Of a DNA stretch of 64,000 nt, positions 1-12,036 are shown piece by piece. This DNA is from Serratia grimesii NBRC 13537 (GTDB lineage: Bacteria > Pseudomonadota > Gammaproteobacteria > Enterobacterales > Enterobacteriaceae), in contig NZ_BCTT01000003.1 in assembly GCF_001590905.1 (NCBI RefSeq), forward strand, positions 124,001-188,000. Reading direction: 5' to 3'. The first letter of the stretch is position 1. Every line of letters begins with the position of its first letter. The position numbers and the translations under genes are program-made. The notes under the pieces are model-generated. The model saw only the letters and a list, made by a program, of their open reading frames with translations, was not told the DNA's origin and did not search any database.

Positions 1-39
1 ACGGGAAGATGAAGAATAAGTTGGGCGGGAATTGCTCAT
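1..39 (-). CDS. 5' end of an unidentified gene running off the left edge
   Basis: A minus-strand ATG at 39-37 is preceded by a good GGAGG ribosome-binding site at 53-49, nine bases upstream. Thirteen codons are visible before the window ends (MSNSRPTYSSSSR). The peptide is Ser-rich and I do not recognise it. Only the start signal supports this as a gene. Confidence 0.35.
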   Translation of the reverse strand, partial: MSNSRPTYSSSSR

Positions 40-136
40 CGTAAAACACCTCCAGAACGGCACACAGGTTGAGTGAGTTGCTGGACGCCAGCTTAACATG
101 AGCAAGCGACCAGAACGCAACCTGGGAGGCAGGACG

Positions 137-301
137 CTAAGGCGCCCTTATATAGCAGCCTTTTATATCGATTTCATCACGCGCATGCTTTAGATCAGAG
201 AAGTAAGTCACACCAAAAAGTATTGATACGACTAACAACACGGAAACCAGAAGGCCAATAATAGCCAACAGCTTGGTTTCATCGTGGAGATTGTGCTCCA
301 T
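137..301 (-). CDS. small single-span membrane protein, unknown function
   Basis: This 54-residue protein starts at MEHNLHDE. It has one strongly hydrophobic segment at about residues 11-34 and a short charged tail containing one Cys. The ATG at 301 follows a GGGGA ribosome-binding site about six bases upstream. An in-frame ATG at 373 would add 24 residues but has no clear ribosome-binding site. I do not recognise the family. The charged N-terminus and the length are typical of small inner-membrane stress peptides, but that is inference. A terminator hairpin and a candidate structured RNA lie upstream on the same strand. Confidence 0.45.
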   Translation of the reverse strand: MEHNLHDETKLLAIIGLLVSVLLVVSILFGVTYFSDLKHARDEIDIKGCYIRAP

Positions 302-514
302 TTTATCCCCTGTATTGAACGACGTCATGTCAGCCACAACGTGACTGACAGCGTAAAAATGATCAGGGAGCAAGACGCTATCGCCAGCACAATGATAGCA
401 AATTGCGCATCTCCCAAAGTTTCACGGTAATTTTTATCTTGTGAGGTATTACGCTGTTGTTTCACAGAATCTATCTTAACTCATCACGCGTTAACGTTAT
501 TGTGAGGGGTGATT

Positions 515-660
515 GATAAATAAAAAGCCCGCCATAGCGGGTTTGTCAGATTCCGCGCTCGATACCGCTCAGACCTCAGTTGGGCTGAGACGCTATCAAT
601 TTTCCTCATCAGGGTCAACACTCCCCCCAGATGATGAGGATGAACGGCGTGGGACATTCA
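515..660 (-). ncRNA. candidate small RNA or structured leader
   Basis: On the minus strand a promoter-like pair, TTGGTC (695-690) and TAATAA (672-667) with a 17-bp spacer, precedes a stretch with two hairpins. The first has arms TCCTCATC/GATGAGGA (640-633 and 610-603) and the second CTCAG/CTGAG (589-585 and 579-575). It ends in a GC hairpin followed by a T-rich tail at 545-518. No convincing ORF covers it. This layout (promoter, stems, intrinsic terminator, about 140 nt) suits an sRNA or an attenuated leader. It did not match the sRNA sequences I could recall (SdsR, CyaR, MicF). Confidence 0.3.
518..545 (-). terminator. intrinsic terminator
   Basis: The stem CCCGC/GCGGG with loop CATA (528-541) is followed on the minus strand by CTTTTTATTTATC. 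It would end the candidate RNA read from 660. On the plus strand the tail is only TTTGT. Confidence 0.55.
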
Positions 661-710
661 TAAATTTTATTAAAATACCAAAATAATTAGACCAACTTAT
701 ACCAATTGTG

Positions 711-738
711 ATTAAAAAGCCCGACCAAAGATCGGGCT
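711..738 (-). terminator. kbp terminator
   Basis: A 7-bp stem AGCCCGA/TCGGGCT (718-724 and 732-738) is followed on the minus strand by TTTTTAAT. It lies 19 bases past the kbp stop codon. Confidence 0.75.
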
Positions 739-756
739 ATACCAAACGCGTCCGTA

Positions 757-1203
757 TTATTGCGGAATACGCAGAACCTGACCCGGATAGATCTTATCTG
801 GGCTAGACAGCATTGGCTTATTCGCTTCGAAGATTTTGTTGTACAGATTCGCGTTACCATACACTTCTTTCGAAACAGCGCTCAAAGTATCGCCTTTCTT
901 CACCGTGTAGAAACGGCTCTCTGCGGCAGATTGTTCAACCGTCACCTTGTCTTCTACACCACTGATGCCGGCCACGTTGCCGAGTGCCACCAGAATTTTC
1001 TCTTTCAGCTCTTGGCTGGCTGCATCGCCAGTCACCACAGCTTTACCGTCAACCACCTGTACATCAACTTTATCGGTGCCCGGCAAACCCGTTTTATTGA
1101 GATGATCCTTCAGTTTGGCGCTTTGATCTTCGGCTGTTGCATTGCCGGTCACTGTGTCCCACAGTTTTTCGCCCGCTTCTTTGACGAAGTTAAACAAACC
1201 CAT
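757..1203 (-). CDS. kbp: potassium-binding protein Kbp (BON + LysM)
   Basis: This 148-residue cytoplasmic protein resembles E. coli Kbp (YgaU) along its whole length. It begins [15 protein letters not shown], has a BON domain at about residues 25-90 and a C-terminal LysM domain ([20 protein letters not shown] onward, to RIPQ). In E. coli Kbp binds K+ and is needed for normal growth at high external K+. The ATG at 1203 sits five bases after AAGGAG. A GTG six bases upstream would directly abut that ribosome-binding site and is unlikely. The gene stands alone with its own terminator. Confidence 0.93.
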   Translation of the reverse strand: MGLFNFVKEAGEKLWDTVTGNATAEDQSAKLKDHLNKTGLPGTDKVDVQVVDGKAVVTGDAASQELKEKILVALGNVAGISGVEDKVTVEQSAAESRFYTVKKGDTLSAVSKEVYGNANLYNKIFEANKPMLSSPDKIYPGQVLRIPQ

Positions 1204-1429
1204 ATTCACTCCTTTCGATGGTTACAATGTTGCGTTGACTTAAGGCCTGTTAAGCTTAGCACTGCAAGAGGGATATTCAATTGGCCCTGAGGTATTAAGC
1301 GGTTAGAGTAATCCGAAAGTGCCGCTTTTCACTGCAAATCCGTCTCTTCGGGCCGAGCCAGACATGAAACAATTGCCATTTTTACCTACAATAAAGGAAC
1401 GGAGAGATTGATGAAGGATATAAGACGCA

Positions 1430-1621
1430 ATGTACGCCTTGGTGATGTTTGTCTGTTATCTGGATGGTGGCTGCGCTGATATCGTGGTGGACGTCCTGCG
1501 CGATGAACGCCAGTGTCTAATCAGTATGAAAGAACAAAATCTGCGTCACGCCGGTTGCTTCCCATTTGAGGACTTCATCGACGGCTTCTGGCTCCCCGCC
1601 AACGAATATGCGCCGATGTAA
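1430..1621 (+). CDS. yebW: YebW-like DUF1482 family protein
   Basis: This 63-residue protein closely resembles E. coli YebW (DUF1482). It shares the FVCYLDGGC block near the N-terminus and the PFEDFIDGFWLPANEY block near the C-terminus, and the length is the same. The function is unknown. It has a hydrophobic N-terminus and several Cys residues. AAGGAT about ten bases upstream of the ATG can serve as ribosome-binding site. A ymgB-like gene follows 130 bp downstream, so the two may be expressed together. Confidence 0.8.
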   Translation: MYALVMFVCYLDGGCADIVVDVLRDERQCLISMKEQNLRHAGCFPFEDFIDGFWLPANEYAPM

Positions 1622-1650
1622 AACACCCATCGACTTTTCTGCTAGTTTCT

Positions 1651-1754
1651 TCTGAGGAATTTCTGAATTCACTGGAAAGCCAGCATACCAACGATGCTTT
1701 ATTCCACGATTTTGCTAAATTGCTTCACCCGAACGATATGGAGACGGCACCATG
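1651..1754 (+). pseudogene. open-frame remnant overlapping the ymgB-like start
   Basis: From 1651 the frame reads SEEFLNSLESQHTNDALFHD and runs on to a TGA at 1752-1754 that overlaps the next ATG. The peptide is helical and Asp/Glu/His-rich, and the 4-base overlap is typical of coupled small genes. No normal start codon lies in frame between the previous stop (about 1543) and this region. It is either a relic or starts at a rare codon such as the CTG at 1663 after GAGGA. Confidence 0.25.
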
Positions 1755-1976
1755 ACCGTATCTACCCTTTCAAACGAACATTATGAAGCCCTATTGCGCG
1801 ACGTCAGCCTGGTGGTTGGCGGCGCAGTAATTCAACTGATCAATCTCAATAAAAAAGTCTCCGGCAATAATATTCTGGCCCATTTGGTTAATGAAATTGA
1901 GCATGAGACCAATCAGCAGCGCTTTGCCTCATTGCGCTCCGCCATCGAAGTGATGGGTCAAGCCCCGAAAGGATGA
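1752..1976 (+). CDS. YmgB/AriR-family biofilm and acid-resistance regulator
   Basis: The protein has 74 residues. The stretch from GGAVIQLINLNKKVSGNNIL to the central Glu/His-rich helix matches the pattern of the E. coli YmgB/AriR family: AV.NL....NN.NI...LVN.IE, a small helical dimer. In E. coli these connector proteins lie under BluR control and affect biofilm and acid resistance. The ATG overlaps the TGA of an upstream open frame (CCATGA). That frame codes for about 34 residues from around 1651 but has no ATG, GTG or TTG start, so it may be a decayed partner gene. Confidence 0.7.
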   Translation: MTVSTLSNEHYEALLRDVSLVVGGAVIQLINLNKKVSGNNILAHLVNEIEHETNQQRFASLRSAIEVMGQAPKG

Positions 1977-1993
1977 TAACGCCCCAATAAATA

Positions 1994-2015
1994 AGGCAGA
2001 GCTTACGCTCTGCCT
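1994..2015 (-). terminator. hairpin between ymgB-like gene and porin
   Basis: A perfect 9-bp stem AGGCAGAGC/GCTCTGCCT encloses a TTAC loop. On the minus strand it is followed by TATTTATTG, so it can end the porin transcript. It may act in both directions because the two genes converge here. Confidence 0.6.
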
Positions 2016-2065
2016 GGTTACCGTTTTTTCCCGACACAGGAAGAAGAAGGTAATACCGTTGAAAC

Positions 2066-3148
2066 TTAGAAACGATAGGTCAGGTTAACCGCGACAATAT
2101 CGTCGGTGCTCAGTTTCAGCTTGTTATCGTCGTTCAGCTGGTTGATTTTGTAGTCAACGTAGGTGTACATGTTCTTGTTGAAGTAGTAAGTCGCACCCAC
2201 TTCCACGTATTTCACCAGATCGACATCACCGATCCCTTCGATATCCTTGCCTTTGGACTGCACGTAGGCCAGGGAAGGACGCAGACCGTTCTCAAATTGG
2301 TACTGGGCCACAACTTCGAAGTTCTGTGTTTTGTTGGCAAAACCAGAGACACCGTTACCGCTGATTGGTGTCATGTTACGCGTATCGGCATACATCGCTG
2401 CCAGATAAACCTGGTTGGCATCATATTTAATTGCCGTGGTCCAGGCCGTAGCGCTGTCGCCTTTACCGTAAGCCAATTTTTTCTGATCGCTAGTACGGTT
2501 AGAGTCAGAGAATGCTGCCGCCACACCGATACCCGAGCCGCCGATGTCCTGATAATCCAGGGACATGCCGTAACCATCACCGTTTTGCTTGGTTACACTC
2601 CGGCTGTCACTGTCGTTTTTACCTTGATACTGCAACGCCAGGTTCAGACCTTCTACCAAACCGAAGAAATCACGGTTACGGTAGGTAGCCAGACCGTTGG
2701 AACGCGCAGTCATGTAGTTATCGGTGTAGCTGTAGGAGTCCCCGCCGAATTCCGGCAGCATATCGGTGTAAGCTTCTGCGTCGTATACGACACCGTAGTT
2801 ACGGCCGTAATCAAATGAACCGTAGTCGGCAAATTTCAAGCCCGCAAAGCCCAGACGGGTTTTGGTGCCTTTGGAGCCTTGCGCTTCGTCGTGGTTCGCT
2901 GCAACCTGGTATTCCCACTGGCCGTAGCCGGTCAGTTGGTCATTGATTTGCGTTTCGCCTTTAAAACCCAGACGAACGTAAGTCATATCACCATCTTCAC
3001 CTTTATCTTTGCTGAAAACATGTTTGGCAGCAACGCGACCGTAAAGATCGAGCTTATTGCCATCCTTATTATAAATTTCAGCCGCGTTGGCAAATGAGGT
3101 GATTGCCCCAAGGGCAATAGCTAAGGCTAATACACTGCGTTTCATCAT
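2066..3148 (-). CDS. general outer-membrane porin (OmpC/OmpF type)
   Basis: This 360-residue trimeric beta-barrel porin forms diffusion channels for small hydrophilic solutes. The signal peptide [16 protein letters not shown] ends at ANA, and the mature protein begins [17 protein letters not shown] as in enteric porins. The constriction-loop motif LPEFGGDS is at about residue 130, and the C-terminal residue is Phe, as needed for BAM assembly. The MMKR start and the TPISG...SGFANKTQ block are more OmpF-like than OmpC-like, but the neighbours are not those of E. coli ompF or ompC. It may therefore be an extra paralogue. Start: AGGAAAATAA precedes two ATGs (3148 and 3145). The upstream region carries an NtrC-like palindrome. 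Confidence 0.92.
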   Translation of the reverse strand: MMKRSVLALAIALGAITSFANAAEIYNKDGNKLDLYGRVAAKHVFSKDKGEDGDMTYVRLGFKGETQINDQLTGYGQWEYQVAANHDEAQGSKGTKTRLGFAGLKFADYGSFDYGRNYGVVYDAEAYTDMLPEFGGDSYSYTDNYMTARSNGLATYRNRDFFGLVEGLNLALQYQGKNDSDSRSVTKQNGDGYGMSLDYQDIGGSGIGVAAAFSDSNRTSDQKKLAYGKGDSATAWTTAIKYDANQVYLAAMYADTRNMTPISGNGVSGFANKTQNFEVVAQYQFENGLRPSLAYVQSKGKDIEGIGDVDLVKYVEVGATYYFNKNMYTYVDYKINQLNDDNKLKLSTDDIVAVNLTYRF

Positions 3149-3414
3149 TTATTTTCCTAGATATTATAATTTTTAAATCCTGCCCATCACGCCCAATTTA
3201 TGGTTTGGGCTGTGATCTTTATCATTTAGTGTTTTATGAGCGCCCCTAATAAAGGAGCCATGTGACATTAGCATCATGAATCCAAACTTAAAATAAAAAA
3301 GTTCATAAAACACCGTGGATAAAGCATGTTTATTTGTAACTAAATATTACAATATCGCAAATAAACAAACCATTGATTAGTAATGAAATTTATCACATAT
3401 CTTATAACCATATT

Positions 3415-3437
3415 GGTGCAACGCACCTTTTTGGTGC
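3415..3437. promoter_or_regulatory. NtrC-like binding site upstream of the porin
   Basis: GCACCTTTTTGGTGC (3423-3437) fits the NtrC site pattern GCACY-N4-TGGTGC exactly. A further GGTGC half-site at 3415-3419 forms a second inverted pair with the first GCACC. It lies about 275 bp upstream of the porin start. No sigma-54 promoter was found between the two, so its role is uncertain. Confidence 0.4.
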
Positions 3438-3728
3438 AAATTAGTTTCTTTTTGTATGCTTTCCATGCGATCTGCAAATATCATGAAAGTTAGCATGGTT
3501 ATTAATAACGTTACTTATTTCACATTTTTATCTGAGTAAAGTCATCAGGCGAATTTAGTGCGTCAAATCACGTTTTAATCAAAGTTTTTACTGCTTCGAA
3601 TAATTAATTCTATTCAACGCATCAAAAATGACAGCAGGAAATGATTAAAGAAAAAAATGGCAATAACGAGCAATAGGATATAAAGAGGGATAAATAAGAG
3701 GAATTAGCAGCATTATATAGCGCTGTTA

Positions 3729-3763
3729 TTTAATGTTGCAGCTAACATCGCTGCAACATTAAA
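3729..3763 (-). terminator. ast operon terminator
   Basis: A perfect 14-bp inverted repeat, TTTAATGTTGCAGC with its complement, encloses a 7-nt loop. It starts 37 bases past the astE stop. The AT-rich outer part of the arms gives T-runs on both strands. Confidence 0.65.
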
Positions 3764-3799
3764 TTGTACAAGTATAAAACGGTATTCGGCACTAACGAT

Positions 3800-4783
3800 T
3801 CAATACAGCGTGCTCCGCGGTGCTTCAATTAACACCATACCGGCACGCAGACCTGATGCAACCTTAGGATTAGGGAACAAGATCCACTCACTGGCATGCT
3901 GAACCCGGTACTCTTCACCTGGCTGCTCACATAACAGCGTCCCCTGCTTGAGTTCGGTAAAATTGGCAGTATCGTCACTGAGATGCAGCCTAAACGCCTC
4001 ACTGCGCTTGATAAGCGATCGCTCTACACGGAACACTCTCAGCGCATCGCCAGGACGCTGCGGTAAAGGCTCATTACTCACTGCGGCCTGCAATGCGCGG
4101 TTGATAGCGGCAAATTGCTGCAAGTCGTTACTGCCAAACGGCCGTGCCTTGCCCAGTTCCAGCGTACAACTGGCGGCTCCAGCATGTTCACTGGTGAAAT
4201 GACTGAAGGTGCCGCCCGGCGCGCTGTGGATCACCAACGCATCCAGGTCGGCAGCATCCAACAATGCCAGCATATCTGCACTGTAAGGCCGTGTCTGGAA
4301 AGGCAGAATACCAAAACGTGGCAACCGAGAATCGCGGATCGCCGTATGCAGGTCATAATGGAATCGTGCCGCTTTCTCTGCGTCGAAAAACGCCGCAATA
4401 ATCTGCTCAAGTTGCTGTGCCCGCGCGGTTTCGCCACTGTGTTCAAAATCACGATGACGGCCACCAAACATCCGGTTCATATCACTGTGCAAGTAACGCT
4501 GGCCAGCCCGCATCGCCGCAGGATTGCCCAGCACTACCAGCAACCTAACGGCTAATGGACGGGCTCCAGTAAGCAAATCCATGACCAACTGATTCAGCAG
4601 TTCAATGGGAGCAGTTTCATTACCGTGAATGCCCGCAGAAACAACCACTGCTTGCTGATAATCCTGCCGCGGCGTTATTTCCAGCAGGCCTTCGCCCAGC
4701 CAACGCCAACGCAAATTTTCGTTCTCACCCTGTTGCTCAGCGGGAACCTCCCCCGCCAGCGTCAGGGCCAACAAATTAAACAT
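3800..4783 (-). CDS. astE: succinylglutamate desuccinylase AstE
   Basis: AstE is the last enzyme of the ast pathway: N-succinylglutamate + H2O gives succinate + glutamate, in the cytoplasm. This 327-residue zinc carboxypeptidase-like protein shows HGNETAPIE at about residues 53-61 (first His and Glu zinc ligands), HYDLHTAIRDS at about 142-152 (third ligand) and the C-terminal catalytic Glu region CTLELGKARPFG. The length fits the family (E. coli 322). The gene starts 11 bases past the astB stop and closes the operon. Confidence 0.96.
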   Translation of the reverse strand: MFNLLALTLAGEVPAEQQGENENLRWRWLGEGLLEITPRQDYQQAVVVSAGIHGNETAPIELLNQLVMDLLTGARPLAVRLLVVLGNPAAMRAGQRYLHSDMNRMFGGRHRDFEHSGETARAQQLEQIIAAFFDAEKAARFHYDLHTAIRDSRLPRFGILPFQTRPYSADMLALLDAADLDALVIHSAPGGTFSHFTSEHAGAASCTLELGKARPFGSNDLQQFAAINRALQAAVSNEPLPQRPGDALRVFRVERSLIKRSEAFRLHLSDDTANFTELKQGTLLCEQPGEEYRVQHASEWILFPNPKVASGLRAGMVLIEAPRSTLY

Positions 4784-4794
4784 GGTGGCTTCGC

Positions 4795-6135
4795 CTATTG
4801 TTGGAATGGATAAACCGAGCCCAACCCGAGAATTGACGTCAGGGCATCCAGTGCATCACGCCCTTCACGCAGCAGTTGCGGATCGGCCAAATCATTTTGC
4901 GTCAGGCGATCGCGGTAATAACGATCAACCCACTCATTCAACGTAACAAACAGCGTATCGTTCATCATTACACGCGGATTAACCGCCCGTAACTCTTGCT
5001 CATTCAATGCCACGCGTAACCGTAAACAGGCCGGTCCACCGCCGTTACGCATGCTTTCACGCAGATCGAACACCTTGATTTCATCGATCGGCCCGCCGCC
5101 AGCCACCATCTCACTCAAATAGCCCCACACACCACTGTGTTGACGCGATTCTTCCGGCACCACGATCATCATTTTGCCATTGGGCTTAGTCAGAATCTGG
5201 CTGTTAAACAGATAGGTCGCGACCGCATCGGCCACAGAAACCCGTGCTGTCGGCACCTCAATTGCCACCAGCTCGCTGTCCAGCGTCGCCATCTTGCGGC
5301 GCACGTCATCCAGGGCCTGCTGCTGCTGATAAAATGCCTGTTGATGATGGAACAACACATTCTGGTTACTGACAGCAATCACATCATTATGGAACACGCC
5401 CTGATCGATCACAGCCGGGTTCTGTTGTACGAATACCGTATGCTGCTCATCCAACTGATGCAGGCGAGCAATTGCCTCACCGGCTTCGCGTGTTTGACGT
5501 GCCGGATAACGTGTCGGGGCAGTTTCGCCACCAAATTCCTGGCGACCATAAACAAACATTTGCACACTACGTTTACCGTAGTCGCCGCCCAATCGGTTGT
5601 GGTTGGCTGCACCTTCATCACCAAACAACGCCACCTGCGGCAAAGCCTCGTGGTGAGCAAAATGACGCGGATCGTTAAAAATCGCCCGCAACACACCGGA
5701 GGTCGTTTCAGCCTCAATCGCACGGTGGAATTTATTGTTCAAGTTGGCGGCAGTAAAATGTACCTTGCCGTCAGCACTGTCAGCCGACGGTGACACCGTG
5801 GCCGCATTGGCGGTCCACATACAAGACGCCGAGCTTAATGCGGACAACAGACGTGGAGACTGTCGCATCGCCTGTGCCAAGACCGCCTCATCGCTGCCGC
5901 TGAAGCCTAACTTGCGCAGCATTGGCACATGAGGTCTTTCCTGTGGCGGCAAAACCCCCTGCTGGAAACCGAGATCCGCCAAGGCCTTCATCTTCAGCAG
6001 CCCCTGCTTGGCCGCCAGCTTTGGGTTCGACACACTGTTTTGGTGCTGTGTCGACGCTTCATTACCAAATGACAATCCGGCGTAGTGATGCGTCAGGCCC
6101 ACCAGACCATCGAAATTGACTTCATATCCTGACAT
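4795..6135 (-). CDS. astB: N-succinylarginine dihydrolase AstB
   Basis: AstB hydrolyses N2-succinylarginine to succinylornithine, 2 NH3 and CO2. This 446-residue pentein-fold enzyme begins [20 protein letters not shown]. The catalytic Cys is near residue 370 in [11 protein letters not shown], and the conserved [15 protein letters not shown] block carries the active-site His. An in-frame start at 6177 would add 14 residues unlike the family. The ATG at 6135 follows CAGGAGAACA and is preferred. It is the fourth gene of astCADBE. Confidence 0.96.
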   Translation of the reverse strand: MSGYEVNFDGLVGLTHHYAGLSFGNEASTQHQNSVSNPKLAAKQGLLKMKALADLGFQQGVLPPQERPHVPMLRKLGFSGSDEAVLAQAMRQSPRLLSALSSASCMWTANAATVSPSADSADGKVHFTAANLNNKFHRAIEAETTSGVLRAIFNDPRHFAHHEALPQVALFGDEGAANHNRLGGDYGKRSVQMFVYGRQEFGGETAPTRYPARQTREAGEAIARLHQLDEQHTVFVQQNPAVIDQGVFHNDVIAVSNQNVLFHHQQAFYQQQQALDDVRRKMATLDSELVAIEVPTARVSVADAVATYLFNSQILTKPNGKMMIVVPEESRQHSGVWGYLSEMVAGGGPIDEIKVFDLRESMRNGGGPACLRLRVALNEQELRAVNPRVMMNDTLFVTLNEWVDRYYRDRLTQNDLADPQLLREGRDALDALTSILGLGSVYPFQQ

Positions 6136-6189
6136 GTTGTTCTCCTGGGGCCGAGCAGGCTCGACCCTGCACAACAAAGAGCTGAGTGC

Positions 6190-8696
<2,507 letters not shown>

Positions 8697-8748
8697 AATG
8701 CGAACCTCGTCTTAATCAGGCTGCGCCGGTAAGGGCGCAGCCTGTGTA

Positions 8749-9978
<1,230 letters not shown>

Positions 9979-10223
9979 TCAGCAAAGACTGAATTTTGAC
10001 TGTAAGGGCCGTTCCTGCCCGGATGTTCCACAACAAAACAAAAAAACTGCGCCGCTAAATCCACTTTTCGACCGGTGATAACTCTGCCTCTCACCGTCTA
10101 TTCAGAAACAAATCTGTTACATCAAACGCGTTTTTCGCTATTTATGCCGGGTATCAGGTCCTGGAACGGGGAATAAATGTTAACGAGCAGTTAAAATACA
10201 TGCCGTTTGATAAAGAGTGTAGA

Positions 10224-10238
10224 GCAGCTATCGTGCCA
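10224..10238 (-). promoter_or_regulatory. sigma-54 promoter of the ast operon
   Basis: The minus strand reads TGGCACGATAGCTGC, which matches the sigma-54 consensus TGGCAC-N5-TTGC at all but one position and has the invariant GG and GC. It predicts a transcript start near 10212 and a leader of about 250 nt before astC. The E. coli ast operon is known to use sigma-54 under nitrogen limitation. Confidence 0.75.
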
Positions 10239-10290
10239 AACTGGGATTTTCGGCGAATTTTGCGTTTTTTTGCGCTAAAACAACGGGTTA

Positions 10291-10334
10291 CAATGCATAC
10301 TTATTCAATAAATATGCATTGGTAATGAATAATT
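10291..10334. promoter_or_regulatory. ArgR operator (ARG boxes) of the ast operon
   Basis: The 18-bp stretch 10292-10309 fits the ARG-box consensus WNTGAATWWWWATTCANW at 16 positions. It lies in a 31-bp near-perfect palindrome (10291-10321) with arms CAATGCATA/TATGCATTG and TTATT/AATAA. A perfect left half-box AATGAATAATT follows at 10324-10334. It lies about 55 bp upstream of the sigma-54 promoter, an arrangement consistent with ArgR acting as an ast activator as in E. coli. Confidence 0.7.
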
Positions 10335-10466
10335 GGAAAAATAAGGCGAAAAATCATCGTTGGCTGCGAAATCCTATTCAATTACAAAAAACTTCAATAA
10401 TTCTGATCGCGCTCGCAAAAATAATTTGGCCTGATTTGCGTCCCATCACACTTTTGCCTCACATCA

Positions 10467-10493
10467 GTGCAGGCAATGCACCTTATGCGTGCA
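10467..10493. promoter_or_regulatory. NtrC-type enhancer site for ast
   Basis: TGCACCTTATGCGTGCA (10477-10493) has the dyad TGCAC-N7-GTGCA expected of NtrC sites. A second overlapping dyad GTGCA-N5-TGCAC starts at 10467. The site is about 240 bp upstream of the sigma-54 promoter, a workable enhancer distance. It is also about 110 bp from the promoter of the divergent transporter operon. Confidence 0.55.
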
Positions 10494-10601
10494 AACCCAC
10501 GTCAGCTAAGGCTCTGCGCGACAGAATGCGGATCATCATTGGGCGTATGTTTGCTCAACCCCGCGTCAGATCTCATATTTGTTAACTTAGCGAACAAATT
10601 G

Positions 10602-10630
10602 TTGACAGTCTGGGAGCGCGATAATAGGTT
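10602..10630 (+). promoter_or_regulatory. sigma-70 promoter of the glycoside transporter operon
   Basis: A perfect -35 hexamer TTGACA (10602-10607) is followed after 17 bp by TAGGTT (10625-10630), a moderate -10. The predicted start (about 10637) falls at the edge of the LacI-type operator, which would block it. Confidence 0.55.
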
Positions 10631-10637
10631 AATTTCA

Positions 10638-10655
10638 ATGGAACACGTGTTCCAT
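10638..10655. promoter_or_regulatory. LacI-type operator, copy 1
   Basis: ATGGAACACGTGTTCCAT is a perfect 18-bp palindrome with the central CG typical of LacI-family operators. It lies directly after the promoter of the transporter operon. An identical 18-mer lies at 18406-18423 in front of the glycosylasparaginase gene, and a LacI-family gene lies between them. The pairing of this site with that regulator is inference, but a strong one. Confidence 0.8.
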
Positions 10656-10701
10656 GATGAAAAAACACACACCACATCGACTGCACAGCATCGGGGTTAT
10701 C

Positions 10702-11976
10702 ATGGCTCATTTCTGCTTGCGTACTAACCATAGGATCACCGGGACCGCACTGGCCGTGCTGCTGGGCCTGCCCATTTCCGTCAGCGCCAACACCAGCATT
10801 ACCTTCGCCAACTATTTGCCGAATGATTACATCAATAAGGTGATTAAAGATTTTGAGGCGGCGCATCCGGACATTCAGGTGCAGTCGATCAAATGCGGGT
10901 TCGCCGACTGCCACCAAAAACTGACGACCGCGCTGGCCGTTGGTCAAGGTGCCGCCGATATCTTCAGCGTCAGTACCATTAAGCTGGGCAGCTTCGCCAA
11001 CTCAGGCGGTCTAAACAACCTGAGCGCCCCACCATTCAGCATCGATAGCCAAGGCTGGCAGTTTGATCCTTCAATGGTCAGTCTGGCAAAAGGTAGCGAT
11101 GGCAACATCTATGGTGTGCCTTACGATACCGGCCCGGTAATCATGATCTACCGTAACGATATGGTGCAAAAGGCGGGGATGAAGATTGAAGACATCACCA
11201 AAAGCTGGGACAGCTTTATCGCCTTCGGTGAGAAGCTGAAAAAAGAACAAGGCGCCTATTTGCTGCCTGCCGCTACCAGCCTGATCAACCCGCTGGTGGT
11301 GGGCATGAACAGTGAACCGGGCAAGCCGGTATACACCAAAGATGGCAAACCCAATCTCGATTCACCGCAAATCAAACAGCTGATGACGGTAATTAAAACG
11401 CTGTATGACAAAGGTCTGGCGGCTTCGCTCGACGGTTCAACCAATTCGCAGGAATACATCAAGCTGTACCGCCAGGGGAAACTGTTCGCGGATATCGACG
11501 GGCCGTGGGACGAAGGCCGTATTGAACAGGAATTGGATCCGGACGGTGCCAAAGCCGGCCTGTGGCGTGTCACGGGCGTACCGGGCAATATCAAGGTTAA
11601 TGCCGGTGGTACCACACTGGTGATCCCGAAACAGAGCAAAAACGCCCAGGCCGCATGGCAGTTCATTCAGTACTTTATGCAACGAGATGTGGTGATTGAT
11701 GCCGCTAAAACTGCCGGAACCCTGCCAGCCCGCCTTGACGTGTATAACGCGCCCTACTTTGACACACCGAGCAATATTCTCGGCGGGCAGCATTCGATGC
11801 GCTACTACGCCAGTCTGGTGCCGGATCTGAAACCGGTCGCCTCATCGCCAGAGGACAATATCGCCAACGAAATTCTTAACGAAGCGGCGAAGAAAATTCT
11901 GGTGCAGCATCAGGACATCGACAGCACCTTACACGATGCCAACAAGCTGCTGGAACGGCGGATGCGCGCTTTGTAA
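10702..11976 (+). CDS. sugar-type ABC importer, substrate-binding protein
   Basis: This 424-residue periplasmic binding protein of the family-1 (MalE/UgpB-like) type has a signal peptide (MAHFCLRTNHRITGTALAVL, cleaved near VSA). The mature part begins NTSITFANYLPNDYINKVIK. Two Cys in the sequence SIKCGFADCHQK may pair. The preferred ATG at 10702 follows GGGG. An ATG at 10654 lies inside the operator and is unlikely. It is the first gene of a six-gene plus-strand operon. The substrate is unknown; context suggests a glycosylated amino acid or glycopeptide. Confidence 0.88.
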   Translation: MAHFCLRTNHRITGTALAVLLGLPISVSANTSITFANYLPNDYINKVIKDFEAAHPDIQVQSIKCGFADCHQKLTTALAVGQGAADIFSVSTIKLGSFANSGGLNNLSAPPFSIDSQGWQFDPSMVSLAKGSDGNIYGVPYDTGPVIMIYRNDMVQKAGMKIEDITKSWDSFIAFGEKLKKEQGAYLLPAATSLINPLVVGMNSEPGKPVYTKDGKPNLDSPQIKQLMTVIKTLYDKGLAASLDGSTNSQEYIKLYRQGKLFADIDGPWDEGRIEQELDPDGAKAGLWRVTGVPGNIKVNAGGTTLVIPKQSKNAQAAWQFIQYFMQRDVVIDAAKTAGTLPARLDVYNAPYFDTPSNILGGQHSMRYYASLVPDLKPVASSPEDNIANEILNEAAKKILVQHQDIDSTLHDANKLLERRMRAL

Positions 11977-12036
11977 TCATCAGATACGGCGGCCAGTCGG
12001 CCGCCGACTTTATGTTTCCGTCGGTTCGGGGAGTCT

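Larger units (their letters stand above)
3149..3799. other. AT-rich control region of the porin, no gene
   Basis: These 650 bp hold no convincing gene. They contain the porin promoter region, an NtrC-type palindrome at 3423-3437, a TTATTAATAA palindrome near 3500, and the ast terminator at 3729-3763. The AT-richness and length are typical of porin promoters with OmpR and H-NS input, but I could not place OmpR boxes with confidence. Confidence 0.5.

Noticed and set aside
760-1290. Long plus-strand frame of 176 codons
   Set aside because: It is antisense to kbp, whose protein match, start signal and terminator are clear.
3149-3420. Sigma-54 promoter for the porin
   Set aside because: The best candidate (TGGGCGTGATGGGC on the minus strand near 3185-3200) has the wrong GG-GC spacing and few other matches.
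3149-3799. MicF-like sRNA upstream of the porin
   Set aside because: No sequence like the MicF 5' end or its terminator was seen.
10319-10727. Plus-strand frames between astC and the transporter operon
   Set aside because: They cover the ARG box, the NtrC site, promoter and operator and have no ribosome-binding site or recognisable protein.
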